This document shows, piece after piece, positions 27,122 to 36,200 of a stretch of DNA of 64,000 nucleotides. The position numbers and the translations under genes were made by a program. Every line of letters begins with the position of its first letter. Position 1 is the first letter of the stretch. The stretch is from contig NZ_JAGJBY010000001.1 of assembly GCF_020010905.1 (NCBI RefSeq), forward strand, positions 4,422,001-4,486,000, in the 5' to 3' direction. Below the pieces are notes generated by a model, which saw only the letters and a program-made list of their open reading frames with translations, ran no database searches and was not told the origin of the DNA. Source of the stretch: Streptomyces acidiscabies. Its GTDB lineage: Bacteria > Actinomycetota > Actinomycetes > Streptomycetales > Streptomycetaceae.

Positions 27122-28329
27122 CCGGCCACCTCGTCGAGAACCTTCCCGGTCGGAGCGGGGATCGACGCGCACACCCGCGTCCCGTGGCCCGGCGCGCTGT
27201 GCACGTCCAGGAAACCCCCGCACTCCCGCAGTCGCGCACGGGCCGCCGGCAGGCCGAAACCCCGGGACGGGCCGGGGCAGTCGGGGAGCTGTGAGAACCC
27301 CCTGCCGTCGTCGTGGATCTCCAACTCCGCGCCGTCCGGCCGCTGGTGGAGCGTGACGTGGACGTTCACCGCGCGGGCGTGCTCGCGGATGTTCGCCAGG
27401 GTGCCCTGTGCGACCCGGAACAGGGTCGCCGCGCCCTGTTGGTCAAGTGCCGTACGCTCGGCGCCCGTTGTCCGGAACCGGACCCGTGCCGCCGCGCCCT
27501 CCGTCTCCGCGCGCTCGCACAACAGCCGCAGCGCGCCCGCGAGTCCGGCCTCCGCGACCGCCGACGGCGTGAGGTCGCTGATGATGCGGCGGGTCTCCGC
27601 GAGGTTGGCGTGCAGGCCGTCCGCCGCCGCCCGGACACGTGTCAGCGCGACGTCCGGACGCTCCTCCCAGTCCCGCTCGGCCGCCTGCAACAGCATGACG
27701 CCGCCCGCGAGTTCCTGCGCCAGCGTGTCGTGCAGGTCCCGCGCGATGCGCTCCCGCTCGGTCAACACCCCGGCCTGGCGCTGTTGTTGGGCGAGTTCCT
27801 CGCGCGTGGCGCGCAACTCCTCGACCAGCAGCCGCCGTCGGTGTGCCTCGCGCTGCAACGTGCCGTACAGCGCGACCGTCCCCCACACCGCCGCCACGGG
27901 CACCAGCAGCTCCGGCGTGAAATCGCCGCTGCCGCGCACCAGTTGGCCGACGAGCGAGACGGTGACCACGCCCACGGCGAGGCTCGCCGCCCGTCGGTCC
28001 AGCGCCCGCAGCGCCGCGCAGGCCAGTGGGATCGCCGCCCACACGTACGCGTCGGTCAGCGTCACCGGGGCGCGCAGCACGAGCGCCGTCCACAGTGTGA
28101 CCAGCGCGGCCACCCAGGTGCGGCGCGCCGCCGTGCCCCATCGGCCGCCGGTCGCCAGTCCACCCCCGTACACCAGCGCCAGCAGCGTGCTGAGCACCAC
28201 GATGTCGCGGCACAGTGGGCCCCCGTACGTGGCGGCTCGGACCAGCCCCGCGACGACGATGAGCGCGAGCGCGCCGTGCGAGAGGTGGTCCAGGGACCGG
28301 CGGGGGGCGGGGGGATGGTGGTCGGACAC
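27118..28329 (-). CDS. Two-component sensor histidine kinase (NarL-type, HisKA_3)
   Basis: 403 residues. The N-terminal half has five or so membrane helices (about 18-155), with very short loops, so the signal is probably sensed in or at the membrane. A coiled linker (LQREAHRRRLLVEELRATREELAQQ in parts) leads to the phospho-acceptor His200 in ERERIARDLHDTLAQ. The ATPase has N-box RVAQGTLANIREHARA, G1 DDGRGF and G2 GFGLPAARARL. It is coupled to the downstream response regulator. The signal is unknown. Confidence 0.92.
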   Translation of the reverse strand: MSDHHPPAPRRSLDHLSHGALALIVVAGLVRAATYGGPLCRDIVVLSTLLALVYGGGLATGGRWGTAARRTWVAALVTLWTALVLRAPVTLTDAYVWAAIPLACAALRALDRRAASLAVGVVTVSLVGQLVRGSGDFTPELLVPVAAVWGTVALYGTLQREAHRRRLLVEELRATREELAQQQRQAGVLTERERIARDLHDTLAQELAGGVMLLQAAERDWEERPDVALTRVRAAADGLHANLAETRRIISDLTPSAVAEAGLAGALRLLCERAETEGAAARVRFRTTGAERTALDQQGAATLFRVAQGTLANIREHARAVNVHVTLHQRPDGAELEIHDDGRGFSQLPDCPGPSRGFGLPAARARLRECGGFLDVHSAPGHGTRVCASIPAPTGKVLDEVAG

Positions 28330-28421
28330 GGAGACCCCTTGATCCGGTGGAGGAGGGGCGCCGAGTCTAGCGGGCAGCTGTAGGGGCCCTGTGAGTTCTG
28401 GCTGTCAGCGGACGGGTACGG

Positions 28422-29888
28422 TCACGGCCTCACCAACCTTCGCATCGTCAGTGCCAGTTGGAGTCTGAAGCGGCCCTGCGGGGTGCGGACCGGCCAGCCC
28501 AGGGACTGTTCCGTGTGCGCCAGCCTGTCCTGCAACGTCGAATGATGAACGGTCAGTTCGGTCGCTGCGGCGCGCAGGCTCTGCGTGAACGCGACCGCGT
28601 GCAACGTCGCCAGCATCCAGGGTGCCTCGACCGCCGCACGCTCCAACGCCCTGACGTCCGGCGGCGGTTCACCCCCCGGCACGACCGTCTCCGCGAGCAG
28701 CGCGACGCCGCCGAGGTCGTCGGTGTACACGACCCGCGGGCCAGGGTCCGCTGAGGTGCCCTCGGCGGTGAACCGCAGGGCGGTACGGGCGGCGGCGCAG
28801 GAGTTGGGGAGGGAGAGGAGGGGGAGGGCGGGCCCGACACCGGCGCGGACACCTGCGGTGCGGATACCTGCGGTGCTCTCACCGGCCCGGACCGGCGCGG
28901 GACCTTCACCGGCCCGGGAGACAAGGGCGGGGCGGCTCTCCTGACTGGCCGGCACCGGGACCACATACGGCGCACCGTCCAACGGGACGACCACACGGGC
29001 CCGCACACCCGGGGCCAGCCCCAGCCTGCGGGCCGCGTGCAGGCGGGCCTGCTCGGGGGCGCCGGCGTCGAGAAGGGTCTCCACGAGGGCGGGATCGTCG
29101 GAGGGGGCACGGCCACGGGTACGGTCCAGAACTCGACTTACGGCACCTGCCGCACGCTCCAGGATGACGGCGTCGACGACGCTGGACGGGGCGGCGGTGG
29201 GGTTACCGGGCGAGTCGTTCGCGCCGACGCGGGGCGAACTGGTCGTGTCAGCGTCGGGTGAGCCGTTGGTGCCAGCGCCAGGCGGGGCGTTGCCGATATC
29301 GGGCGAGCCGTTCGTGCCGGTGCCCGGCAGGCTGCTTGCGCTGGCGCCGGGTGAGCTGTTCGCGTCGGCGCTCGGCAGGCTGCTTGTGCCGGTGCCGGGG
29401 AGGCTGCTCGTGTCAGCGTTGGACGGGGTGTGGTCGACGGCGGGTGAGCTGTTTGCGTCGGTGCCCGGCAGGACGCTTGCGCTGGCGCAGGGGAGGCCGC
29501 TCATACCAGCGCCGGGCGGGGCGTTGCCGACACCGGGCGAGCCGTTTGCGCCGACGTCCGGCAGGCCGCCCGTACCACCTCCAGGCGGACCGCCCCCGCG
29601 CTCCAGCCACAACGCAGGACGGCCGCCCGGCGTAAGCGGAGCGCTGGGCCAGGCCGGGTCGGGCGGTGTGTCGTCGTCCCGGCGGACCCCGTCCGCCTCC
29701 ACCCGCACCCGGACCCGCCGCTCCTCGTCCACCAACCGCACCGGCACCCCCGCCAACACGGCCGCCCCCCGCACCAACGCCTCCACCCCTGCCCGAGCCT
29801 CCGCCAACCGGTCGAAGTACGCGATCACCCCCACAGCGGCCCCCGCCACCGGATCCACCGCACTCAACCGCCCGGCCAGCTCTTTCAT
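28422..29888 (-). CDS. PucR-type regulator with a repeat-encoded disordered linker
   Basis: 488 residues. The C-terminus is the PucR helix-turn-helix (AAATELTVHHSTLQDRLAH, then LGWPVRTPQGRFRLQLAL). The middle contains the CdaR-like region. Residues about 100-220 are a Gly/Ser/Pro/Asn/Thr/Ala-rich linker of degenerate repeats such as SSLPGTGTSSLPSADANSSP and NGSPDIGNAPPGAG. These are encoded by a DNA minisatellite (about 29,200-29,590). ATG 29888 opens a sensible N-terminal domain (MKELAGRLSAVDPVAGAAVG). A normal family member has no such insert, so protein length may vary between strains. Upstream lies the five-copy 119-bp repeat. Confidence 0.85.
   Translation of the reverse strand: MKELAGRLSAVDPVAGAAVGVIAYFDRLAEARAGVEALVRGAAVLAGVPVRLVDEERRVRVRVEADGVRRDDDTPPDPAWPSAPLTPGGRPALWLERGGGPPGGGTGGLPDVGANGSPGVGNAPPGAGMSGLPCASASVLPGTDANSSPAVDHTPSNADTSSLPGTGTSSLPSADANSSPGASASSLPGTGTNGSPDIGNAPPGAGTNGSPDADTTSSPRVGANDSPGNPTAAPSSVVDAVILERAAGAVSRVLDRTRGRAPSDDPALVETLLDAGAPEQARLHAARRLGLAPGVRARVVVPLDGAPYVVPVPASQESRPALVSRAGEGPAPVRAGESTAGIRTAGVRAGVGPALPLLSLPNSCAAARTALRFTAEGTSADPGPRVVYTDDLGGVALLAETVVPGGEPPPDVRALERAAVEAPWMLATLHAVAFTQSLRAAATELTVHHSTLQDRLAHTEQSLGWPVRTPQGRFRLQLALTMRRLVRP
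29200..29590. repeat. Coding minisatellite inside the PucR-type gene
   Basis: Imperfect repeats around GCCGGGCGGGGCGTTGCCGA, GGGCGAGCCGTTYG and CGGCAGGCTGCTTG recur in blocks. For example, the segment near 29,277-29,320 is repeated near 29,512-29,555. All keep the reading frame on the minus strand and produce the disordered linker. Confidence 0.75.
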
Positions 29889-30004
29889 ACGCCCATGATG
29901 CGCCACCCCTCCGAGGACCGGCAGAGCCGTACGCCCTTCACGACCCACCCACCTCAAGGGAGGAACAGAGCGCACCGCGCCCCCAGCCGTGGCTGAGCGG
30001 CGCC
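29889..30004. other. Upstream region of the PucR-type gene
   Basis: 116 bp between the PucR-type start and the tandem repeat. It presumably holds the regulator's promoter; no clear -35/-10 pair is visible and no gene is seen. Confidence 0.4.
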
Positions 30005-30584
30005 GGGCCGGCGGGGAACCCTGCGAACCGGCTCAGGGGAAGACGGGGAGCCCGCGTGCTCGACCACCCGCTCCGGCGGCGGTCCGCGCGGCTGTTCCAC
30101 CCCGCCTACCCCAACGCCCCGCTGGGCCGGCGGGGAACCCCGTGAACTGGCTTCTGGGAAGACGGGGAGCCCGCGCGTTCGACTACCCGCTCCGGCGGCA
30201 GCTCGCGCAGCCGTCCCACCTCGCCCACCCCAACGCCCTGCCGGGCCGGCGGGGAACTCCGCGAACTGGCTCCGGGGAAGACGGGGAGCCCGCGCGTCCG
30301 GCGGCAGCTCGCGCGGACGTCCCGTCCCGCTCACCCCAACGCCCCGCTGGGCCGGCGGGGAACCCCGTGAACCGGCTCCGGGGAAGACAGGGAGCCCGCG
30401 CGCTCGACCGCCCGCTCCGGCGGCAGCCCGCGCAGCCGTCCCACCTCGCCCACCCCAACGCCCCGCCGGGCCGGCGGGGAACCCTGCGAACCGGTCCCCG
30501 GGAAGACGGGGCGCCCATGCGCTCGACCGCCCGCTCCGGCGGCAGCCCGCGCAGCCACCCCCACCCCGCCCACCCCAACGCCCC
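30005..30584. repeat. Five tandem copies of a 119-bp unit
   Basis: Units begin with GGGCCGGCGGGGAAC at 30005, 30124, 30243, 30349 and 30468, giving lengths 119, 119, 106, 119 and about 117. Unit 3 lacks 13 bp in its middle. Every unit carries GAAGACRGGG and CGGCGGCAGCYCGCGC blocks and ends CACCCCAACGCCCC. At junctions CCCCGC and GCGGGG can pair. The period is not a multiple of three, so the open frames running through it rotate and are not credible genes. It fills nearly all of the 725-bp gap between the hydrolase stop and the PucR-type gene. Confidence 0.93.
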
Positions 30585-30613
30585 CTACTCCGCAACCACC
30601 CCACCCACACCCC

Positions 30614-31591
30614 CTACTCCGCCAACAACCTCCGCAACCACCCCACCTGCGCCCCCTTCGCCGCCTGCGACAGCGCAGCCTGTGGTGCCATTCCGTCGAA
30701 CCCGTGGAAACCTCCCGGCCAGACGTGGAGCTCCGCCACACCCCCCGCCTGCCAGATCCGCGTCGCATACGTGACGTCCTCGTCGCGGAAGGTCTCGGCG
30801 GAGCCGACGTCGATGAAGGCCGGGGGGAGGTCGGAGAGGTCGGTGGCGCGGGACGGGGCGGCGTAGGGGGAGACGGACGGGGTGCCTCGGGTGGGGCCCA
30901 GCAATGCCGTCCAGCCCGTGTCGTTCGATGTGCGGTCCCAGACTCCCCGGCCCTCCATCTGGTACGCCGACGGCGTGTCGTTGCGGTCGTCCAGCATGGG
31001 GCAGAGGAGGAGCTGGCCGAGAGGGCGCGGGCCCTCGCGGTCGCGGAGGAGGAGGGCCAGCGCCGCCGTCAGGCCGCCGCCCGCGCTCGCGCCCGCGATC
31101 ACCACGCGCTCGGGGTCCACGTACAGGTCCTCCGCGTTGGACACCGTCCACAGGAGCCCGGCGTAGACGTCCTCGATCGGCGCCGGGTGAGGATGCTCGG
31201 GAGCCAGGCGGTACTCCACCGAGACCACGACCAGGTCCAGCTCACGCGCCCACTCCAGCACCCCGTCCACCCCCGTCCGATTGTCGCCGAGGACCATGCC
31301 GCCGCCGTGCGTGTGGTAGATCACCGCGCGGGGCCGGGCCGGCGGGGGAGTCGTCGGCGTACAGATCAGGAGTGAGATCGACGGGGCGCCCTCGGGCCCG
31401 GGCACCACCCGGTCCTCGACGGTGAACGCGCCGCCGAGGGTGAGGTCGGTCGGGACCAGGACCGCGGGCAGTTCCCCCCGCCGCAGCGCCCGGACGTCCT
31501 CGATCGTGATGCTGGGCCCGATGACGTCCTTGATCACCTCCAGCGCGGCGGACAGCTCGGGGTCGAAGGGCGGCGGTGACATCGTCGTCAT
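30614..31591 (-). CDS. Alpha/beta hydrolase, hormone-sensitive-lipase type esterase
   Basis: 325 residues. The oxyanion motif HTHGGGMV is at about 94-101, the nucleophile Ser169 is in GASAGG, the acid is about Asp270 in SAETFRDED and the base is about His296 in GGFHGFDG. This is the HSL (bacterial Est/Aes) family, which hydrolyses short acyl esters or lactones. ATG 31591 has CAGGAG five bases upstream; the frame is open further upstream into the terC promoter but that part is unsupported. It is divergent from terC and runs into the 119-bp repeat array. Confidence 0.92.
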   Translation of the reverse strand: MTTMSPPPFDPELSAALEVIKDVIGPSITIEDVRALRRGELPAVLVPTDLTLGGAFTVEDRVVPGPEGAPSISLLICTPTTPPPARPRAVIYHTHGGGMVLGDNRTGVDGVLEWARELDLVVVSVEYRLAPEHPHPAPIEDVYAGLLWTVSNAEDLYVDPERVVIAGASAGGGLTAALALLLRDREGPRPLGQLLLCPMLDDRNDTPSAYQMEGRGVWDRTSNDTGWTALLGPTRGTPSVSPYAAPSRATDLSDLPPAFIDVGSAETFRDEDVTYATRIWQAGGVAELHVWPGGFHGFDGMAPQAALSQAAKGAQVGWLRRLLAE

Positions 31592-31841
31592 GGCTACTCC
31601 TGAAGTGGATGGGCTGGAGCCATGTTCCGGCCACCGGGACCCTGCCGGCTCACCGCCGTACGGCGGATCCTGCCCGCCGACCGGCGGGTGGAACCACCCT
31701 GAACTGGCCTTATTGCCGCGCCGTGACCCTCTGTTCACCGAACCGAAGTGGAAAGAATCCAGCCGTTGAAGGATCATGGCGAATCCCCACAACCCCCATG
31801 ACCCCCACAACCCCCCACAGGCAAACAGGAGTACCGAACCC

Positions 31842-32807
31842 GTGAACGTCACCCTGACCGTCTGGCTGGTGACCGTGGCCGCCCTGTGCGTCCTGGTCGC
31901 CGTCGACTTCTTCATCGGCAGAAAGCCGCACGAGGTCTCCCTCAAGGAGGCCGGGACCTGGACGATCGTCTGGGTGGTGCTCGCGATCCTGTTCGGCGTC
32001 GGCGTCTGGATCTACGGCGGCGGCCAGTCCGCGGGCGAGTTCTTCGCCGGATACATCACCGAGAAGTCCCTCAGCGTCGACAACCTCTTCGTCTTCGTCC
32101 TGATCATGTCCAAGTTCGCGGTGCCGCCGCAGTACCAGCAACGCGTCCTGATGGTCGGCGTCCTGGTCGCCCTGGTCCTGCGCGCCGGCTTCATCGCGGC
32201 CGGCGCGGCGATCATCTCCGCGTTCTCGTGGGTCTTCTACATCTTCGGCGCCTTCCTGATCTGGACCGCGTGGAAGCTCGTGCAGGACGCCCGCAAGGGC
32301 GGGCACGGGGAGCCCGGGGAGGGGGAGTACGAGGAGAGCAAGATGCTCAAGATGGTCGAGGAGCGCTTCGGCGTCGCCGACCGCTACCACGGCACCAAGC
32401 TGTGGATCGAGCAGAACGGCAAGAAGGTCATGACCCCGATGCTGGTCGTGATGCTCGCCATCGGCTCGACGGACATCCTGTTCGCCCTCGACTCCATCCC
32501 CGCGATCTACGGCCTGACCGACGACCCGTACATCGTGTTCACCGCCAACGCGTTCGCGCTGATGGGCCTGCGCCAGCTGTACTTCCTGATCGGCGGCCTG
32601 CTGAAGAAGCTGGTGCACCTCAGCTACGGCCTGTCGATCATCCTCGGCTTCATCGGCGTGAAGCTGTTCCTGCACGCGCTGCACGAGTCCGGCGTCCACG
32701 TCCCCGAGATCAGCATCCCGTTCTCCCTCGGGTTCATCGTCCTGGTCCTCGCGGTGACGACGTTCACGAGCCTGCGAGCGACCCGGGATCAGACGACGAC
32801 CCAGTGA
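31842..32807 (+). CDS. TerC family integral membrane protein
   Basis: 321 residues, about nine membrane helices. Conserved features include DFFIGRKPHEVSLKEA, ITEKSLSVDNLFVFVLI with acidic residues of the helix-2 motif, and GSTDILFALDSIPAI with the second acidic motif. TerC proteins affect tellurite resistance and, in other bacteria, metal ion (Mn) balance during protein export. GTG 31842 with AGGAG about ten bases ahead matches family N-termini; ATG 31776 with GAAGGA would add a His/Pro/Asn-rich tail. The 3' end overlaps the convergent helR-like gene by 44 bp. Confidence 0.9.
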   Translation: MNVTLTVWLVTVAALCVLVAVDFFIGRKPHEVSLKEAGTWTIVWVVLAILFGVGVWIYGGGQSAGEFFAGYITEKSLSVDNLFVFVLIMSKFAVPPQYQQRVLMVGVLVALVLRAGFIAAGAAIISAFSWVFYIFGAFLIWTAWKLVQDARKGGHGEPGEGEYEESKMLKMVEERFGVADRYHGTKLWIEQNGKKVMTPMLVVMLAIGSTDILFALDSIPAIYGLTDDPYIVFTANAFALMGLRQLYFLIGGLLKKLVHLSYGLSIILGFIGVKLFLHALHESGVHVPEISIPFSLGFIVLVLAVTTFTSLRATRDQTTTQ

Positions 32808-34926
32808 GGACGACGAGCTGACGGGTCGCCCGCGTCATCGCCACGTAGTGGTCGACCGCCCCGAACCGCTCGGGGTCCACGAGGACGACGAGGTCGAACT
32901 CCAGCCCCTTCACCAGCTCCGGCGACAGCGACCGCACCCGCCCGCCGTCCCCGGCGTACGAGGGAGCCCCGATGACGCAGGCCGTCCCCTCGTCGTACGC
33001 GGCGAGCCACCCGCCGACCACCGACTCCAGCTCGGACACCGGCCCGTACGCGACCGGCACCCCCGAACTCCGCACGGACGTCGGCACGTTCGCGTCCGGC
33101 AGCACCGCGCGGATCACGGGCTCGGCCTCCGCCATGATCTCCTCCGGCGTCCGGTAGTTGACGCTGAGGGAGGCCAGCGCGACCCGGTCGAACCCGACCC
33201 GCTCAAGACGCTCCTGCCACGACTCGGTGAACCCGCGCCGCGTCTGCGCCCGGTCCCCGACGATGGTGAAGCTGCGCGACGGGCACCGCAGGAGCAGCAT
33301 CTGCCACTCGGCGTCGGTGAGTTCCTGCGCCTCGTCGACGACGATGTGCGCGAAGGGCCCGGCGAGCAGGTCGGGTTCGACGACCGGCGCCTGCGGGGTG
33401 GCCAGGGAGTTCTGGAGGTCCTGGCCGGTGAGCATGGACATCAGCATCCCCTCCCAGTCGTCGTCGCCGCGCTGGAGGTTCTCGGTGACCTGCGCCCGGT
33501 ACTCCCGCTCGGCGGCGGCCTCCGCCTCCTGACGCCGCCTGCGCCGGGAGGCACCCGGGTCGCCGAGCCGCTGCCGGGCGGCGTCGAGGTACGGCAGGTC
33601 GGACACGGTCCACGCGTGCGCGTCCGCGCGCTGGAGGCGCCGTACGTCGTCGGGGGCGAGCCAGGGCGCGGCCAGCCGCAGGTACGCCGGGACCGTCCAC
33701 AGGTCGCCGACCAGCTCGGCCGCCTCGATCAGCGGCCACGCCTGCGAGAGCGCCGAGGTCAGCGGCTCGATCTGGCGCAGCAGCCGCTGGAACAGCTGGG
33801 GCGTGAGGTCGCCCTCGTACTTGTCCCAGAGGATCTCGACGAGCTTCGCCCAGACCTCCTCGCGGCCCTCGTTGTGCGGGGTGCCGGGCTCGGGCGCGTC
33901 GAACGCCTCCGCCCAGTCGGCGGCGGTCAGTGGCAGCAGGACGCGATCGAGGGCGAGGGTCATGCCCTCGGCGGGCGGCTCCTCGTAGAACCGCACCGCC
34001 CGCTCGACGGCCTTCACCAGCCGCGCCGACTCCTTGAGGCGGGCCACCTCCGGGTCGCCCTCGGGCTTCGCGGCGGCGCCCTCGGCGACCAGGTCGCGCA
34101 CGATGCACGTCTGCACGCCCTCCTCGCCGAGGCTCGGCAGCACGTCGGAGACGTAGTCCAGGTACGGCCGGTGCGGGCCGACGAACAGGACGCCGCCGCG
34201 CCGGTGCCCGAGCCGGGGGTCGGCGTACAGCAGGTGCGCCGTGCGGTGCAGGGCGACGACGGTCTTGCCGGTGCCGGGACCGCCGTCCACGACGAGCGCG
34301 CCGCGCGAACCGGCGCGGATGATCGCGTCCTGGTCGGCCTGGATCGTCGCGAGGACGTCCCGCATCCGCTCCGAGCGGTTGGTGCCGAGGCTCGCGACGA
34401 ACGCGGACTGGTCGTCGAGCGCGACGCCCTGTTCGAGGCCGTCGCTGGTGAACACCTCGTCCCAGTAGTCGCCGACCCGCCCGCCGTGCCAGCGGTAGCG
34501 GCGCCGCGAGACCAGGCCCATCGGGTTCGCGTGGGTCGCCGCGAAGAACGGTTCGGCGGCGGGGGAGCGCCAGTCGATCAGCAGCCGCTGCCCGTCCTCG
34601 CCGGTCAGCCCGAGCCGCCCGACGTACACGTTCCCCTCGTCGGTGACCATCCGCCCGAGGCACAGGTCGAGCCCGAACCGGCGCAGCGTGCGCAGCCGTC
34701 CGCCGAGCCGGTGCACCTCGATGTCCCGGTCCATGGCGGCCTGCCCGCTCCCGCCGGGCGCCTTCAGCTCGGCGTCGAGCAGCCGCGAGGTCTCCGCGAT
34801 CGACGCCTTCAGGCTCTCGGCGACGGCGGCGAAATGCCGCTCGTCCTCGGCGATCAGCGCCGGGTCCGCCTTCGCGGCCAGCCGCTCCGGCAGGGCGAAG
34901 GCGCTGCTGGTCAGGGGGTTCATCAA
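32764..34926 (-). CDS. helR: HelR/HelD-like RNA polymerase-associated helicase
   Basis: 720-residue UvrD-superfamily 1A ATPase. An N-terminal helical arm (about 20-80) precedes the domain common to HelD proteins. Walker A GGPGTGKT is at about 215-222, Walker B-like DEAQELTDAEWQML, SVNYRT and the C-terminal VDPERFGAVDHYVAMTRATR follow. HelD-class proteins release stalled RNA polymerase, and the actinobacterial HelR form displaces rifamycin from it. The gene starts 21 bases after the rifamycin glycosyltransferase-like gene, behind a rifamycin-associated element, which strongly favours HelR. ATG 34926 follows GGAG. Confidence 0.9.
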   Translation of the reverse strand: MMNPLTSSAFALPERLAAKADPALIAEDERHFAAVAESLKASIAETSRLLDAELKAPGGSGQAAMDRDIEVHRLGGRLRTLRRFGLDLCLGRMVTDEGNVYVGRLGLTGEDGQRLLIDWRSPAAEPFFAATHANPMGLVSRRRYRWHGGRVGDYWDEVFTSDGLEQGVALDDQSAFVASLGTNRSERMRDVLATIQADQDAIIRAGSRGALVVDGGPGTGKTVVALHRTAHLLYADPRLGHRRGGVLFVGPHRPYLDYVSDVLPSLGEEGVQTCIVRDLVAEGAAAKPEGDPEVARLKESARLVKAVERAVRFYEEPPAEGMTLALDRVLLPLTAADWAEAFDAPEPGTPHNEGREEVWAKLVEILWDKYEGDLTPQLFQRLLRQIEPLTSALSQAWPLIEAAELVGDLWTVPAYLRLAAPWLAPDDVRRLQRADAHAWTVSDLPYLDAARQRLGDPGASRRRRRQEAEAAAEREYRAQVTENLQRGDDDWEGMLMSMLTGQDLQNSLATPQAPVVEPDLLAGPFAHIVVDEAQELTDAEWQMLLLRCPSRSFTIVGDRAQTRRGFTESWQERLERVGFDRVALASLSVNYRTPEEIMAEAEPVIRAVLPDANVPTSVRSSGVPVAYGPVSELESVVGGWLAAYDEGTACVIGAPSYAGDGGRVRSLSPELVKGLEFDLVVLVDPERFGAVDHYVAMTRATRQLVVLTGSSSDPGSLAGS

Positions 34927-34947
34927 AAGCTCCGTACGTTCCGTGGC

Positions 34948-36141
34948 TCAGCCCGCCACATCGATCAGCAGTTTCGCAGCCACGTCCGCCCCGTCCGCCC
35001 GCACGGTCGGGGCGACGGCCTTCGCACGTACGGCCGTCTCCGGCGCGAGCGCCACCGCGAGCGCCGCGGACAGCGACTCGTACGTCGGTACGGGACCGTC
35101 GTGCGCGACCCCGATCCCCAGCGCCGCGACCCGGGACCCCCAGTAGGGCTGGTCCACGATCTGCGGGACGACGACCTGCGGCACCCCGGCGAGCGTGGCC
35201 GTCGTGGTCGTACCGGCGCCCCCGTGGTGGACGACGGCGGCGACCCGGCGGAACAGGGCCTGGTGGTTGATCTCGCCGACGACGTGGCAGTCCGGCTGGT
35301 CGTCGACCGGCGCCAGCTCGGCCCAGCCGCGCGCGAGCAGCACCCGGCGGCCCTGGGAACGTACCGCGTCGATGGCCGCGCGGGCGACCTCGGCGGACGC
35401 GTCCTTCAGGGCCATGCTGCCGAAACCGACGTACACGGGCGGCTCCCCGGCCTCCAGGAACGCCGTCACGTCATCCGGCAGCGGGCGGCTGTCGGGGAGG
35501 ATCCACGCGCCGGTGTGGACGACGTCGCGGTCCGTCGGCGCGAGCGTCTCGTCGGCGGCGAGCCAGGGGCGGTCGGTGAAGACGTGGTCGCGGACGTTCG
35601 TCAGGGGCGGCAGGCCGCGCTTGGCGCGGTGGGTGTTCAGGGCCTCGCCGTACAGGGCGTCGACCTTCTCGCCGTCCAGGCCCCACAGGACCATGTTGTC
35701 CTTCTCGTCCGGCGGGAACGGCTTGCCCGGACGCGACAGCGGCGGGTAGTCCGGCGACGGGATCGAGGTCGGCTGGAACAGCGCGAACACGTACGGGATC
35801 CCGAGCAGACCGGCCACCGACCGCGCCCCGGCGGGCAGCAGCCCCGTCGCGAGCAGCACGTCACAGCCCTCGGCCGCCGCGCCGACCGTCTCGAAGTGCT
35901 CGGCGACCAGCGCCTTCGCCGTCGCGAAAGGGTCCGGCCTGGTGGCACCCGACACCAGCGCCCGCACCGACATCCCGAACGGCACGACCTCCGCGCCGAC
36001 CGCTTCGAGCAGCCGCGCGAACTCCTCGTCCGGCGGTACACACACGCGGACCTCGGCGCCGCGCGCCCGCAGCCGCGCGGCAAGAGCGGCGAGCGGCTCG
36101 ACGTCTCCGCGCGATCCGTACGACATCAACAGCACACGCAT
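34948..36141 (-). CDS. rgt: Glycosyltransferase of the rifamycin-inactivating (Rgt) / macrolide type
   Basis: 397-residue GT-B fold, GT1-family enzyme using a UDP-sugar. MRVLLMSYGSRGDVEPLAAL opens the acceptor domain. The donor-sugar motif of the C-domain is seen as HHGGAGTTTTATLAGVPQVVVPQ with VDQPYWGSRVAALGIG. ATG 36141 (GGGGG eight bases upstream) is preferred over ATG 36156, which has no ribosome site. Glycosyltransferases of this type inactivate rifamycins or macrolides. The upstream rifamycin-associated palindrome and downstream helR-like gene point to rifamycin, giving drug modification plus target protection in one operon. Sugar and regioselectivity are inferred only. Confidence 0.85.
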   Translation of the reverse strand: MRVLLMSYGSRGDVEPLAALAARLRARGAEVRVCVPPDEEFARLLEAVGAEVVPFGMSVRALVSGATRPDPFATAKALVAEHFETVGAAAEGCDVLLATGLLPAGARSVAGLLGIPYVFALFQPTSIPSPDYPPLSRPGKPFPPDEKDNMVLWGLDGEKVDALYGEALNTHRAKRGLPPLTNVRDHVFTDRPWLAADETLAPTDRDVVHTGAWILPDSRPLPDDVTAFLEAGEPPVYVGFGSMALKDASAEVARAAIDAVRSQGRRVLLARGWAELAPVDDQPDCHVVGEINHQALFRRVAAVVHHGGAGTTTTATLAGVPQVVVPQIVDQPYWGSRVAALGIGVAHDGPVPTYESLSAALAVALAPETAVRAKAVAPTVRADGADVAAKLLIDVAG

Positions 36142-36200
36142 TCCCACAGCCCCCATTTACGCAGGTGGAACAGGTCAGGTCGGTGATTGTGCGGGACGGA

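Noticed and set aside
30005..30584. CRISPR array
   Set aside because: Units are contiguous 119-bp tandem copies with no unique spacers, and no cas genes are near.
29989..30774. 261-residue protein made of repeats
   Set aside because: It runs through the 119-bp tandem array whose period shifts the frame each copy; Pro/Arg/Gly-rich with no family, and its end is antisense to the esterase.
32848..36186. 1112-residue plus-strand open frame
   Set aside because: Antisense shadow of the helR-rgt operon; sequence is Arg/Val/Gly-rich without family motifs, while the minus strand has clear conserved motifs.
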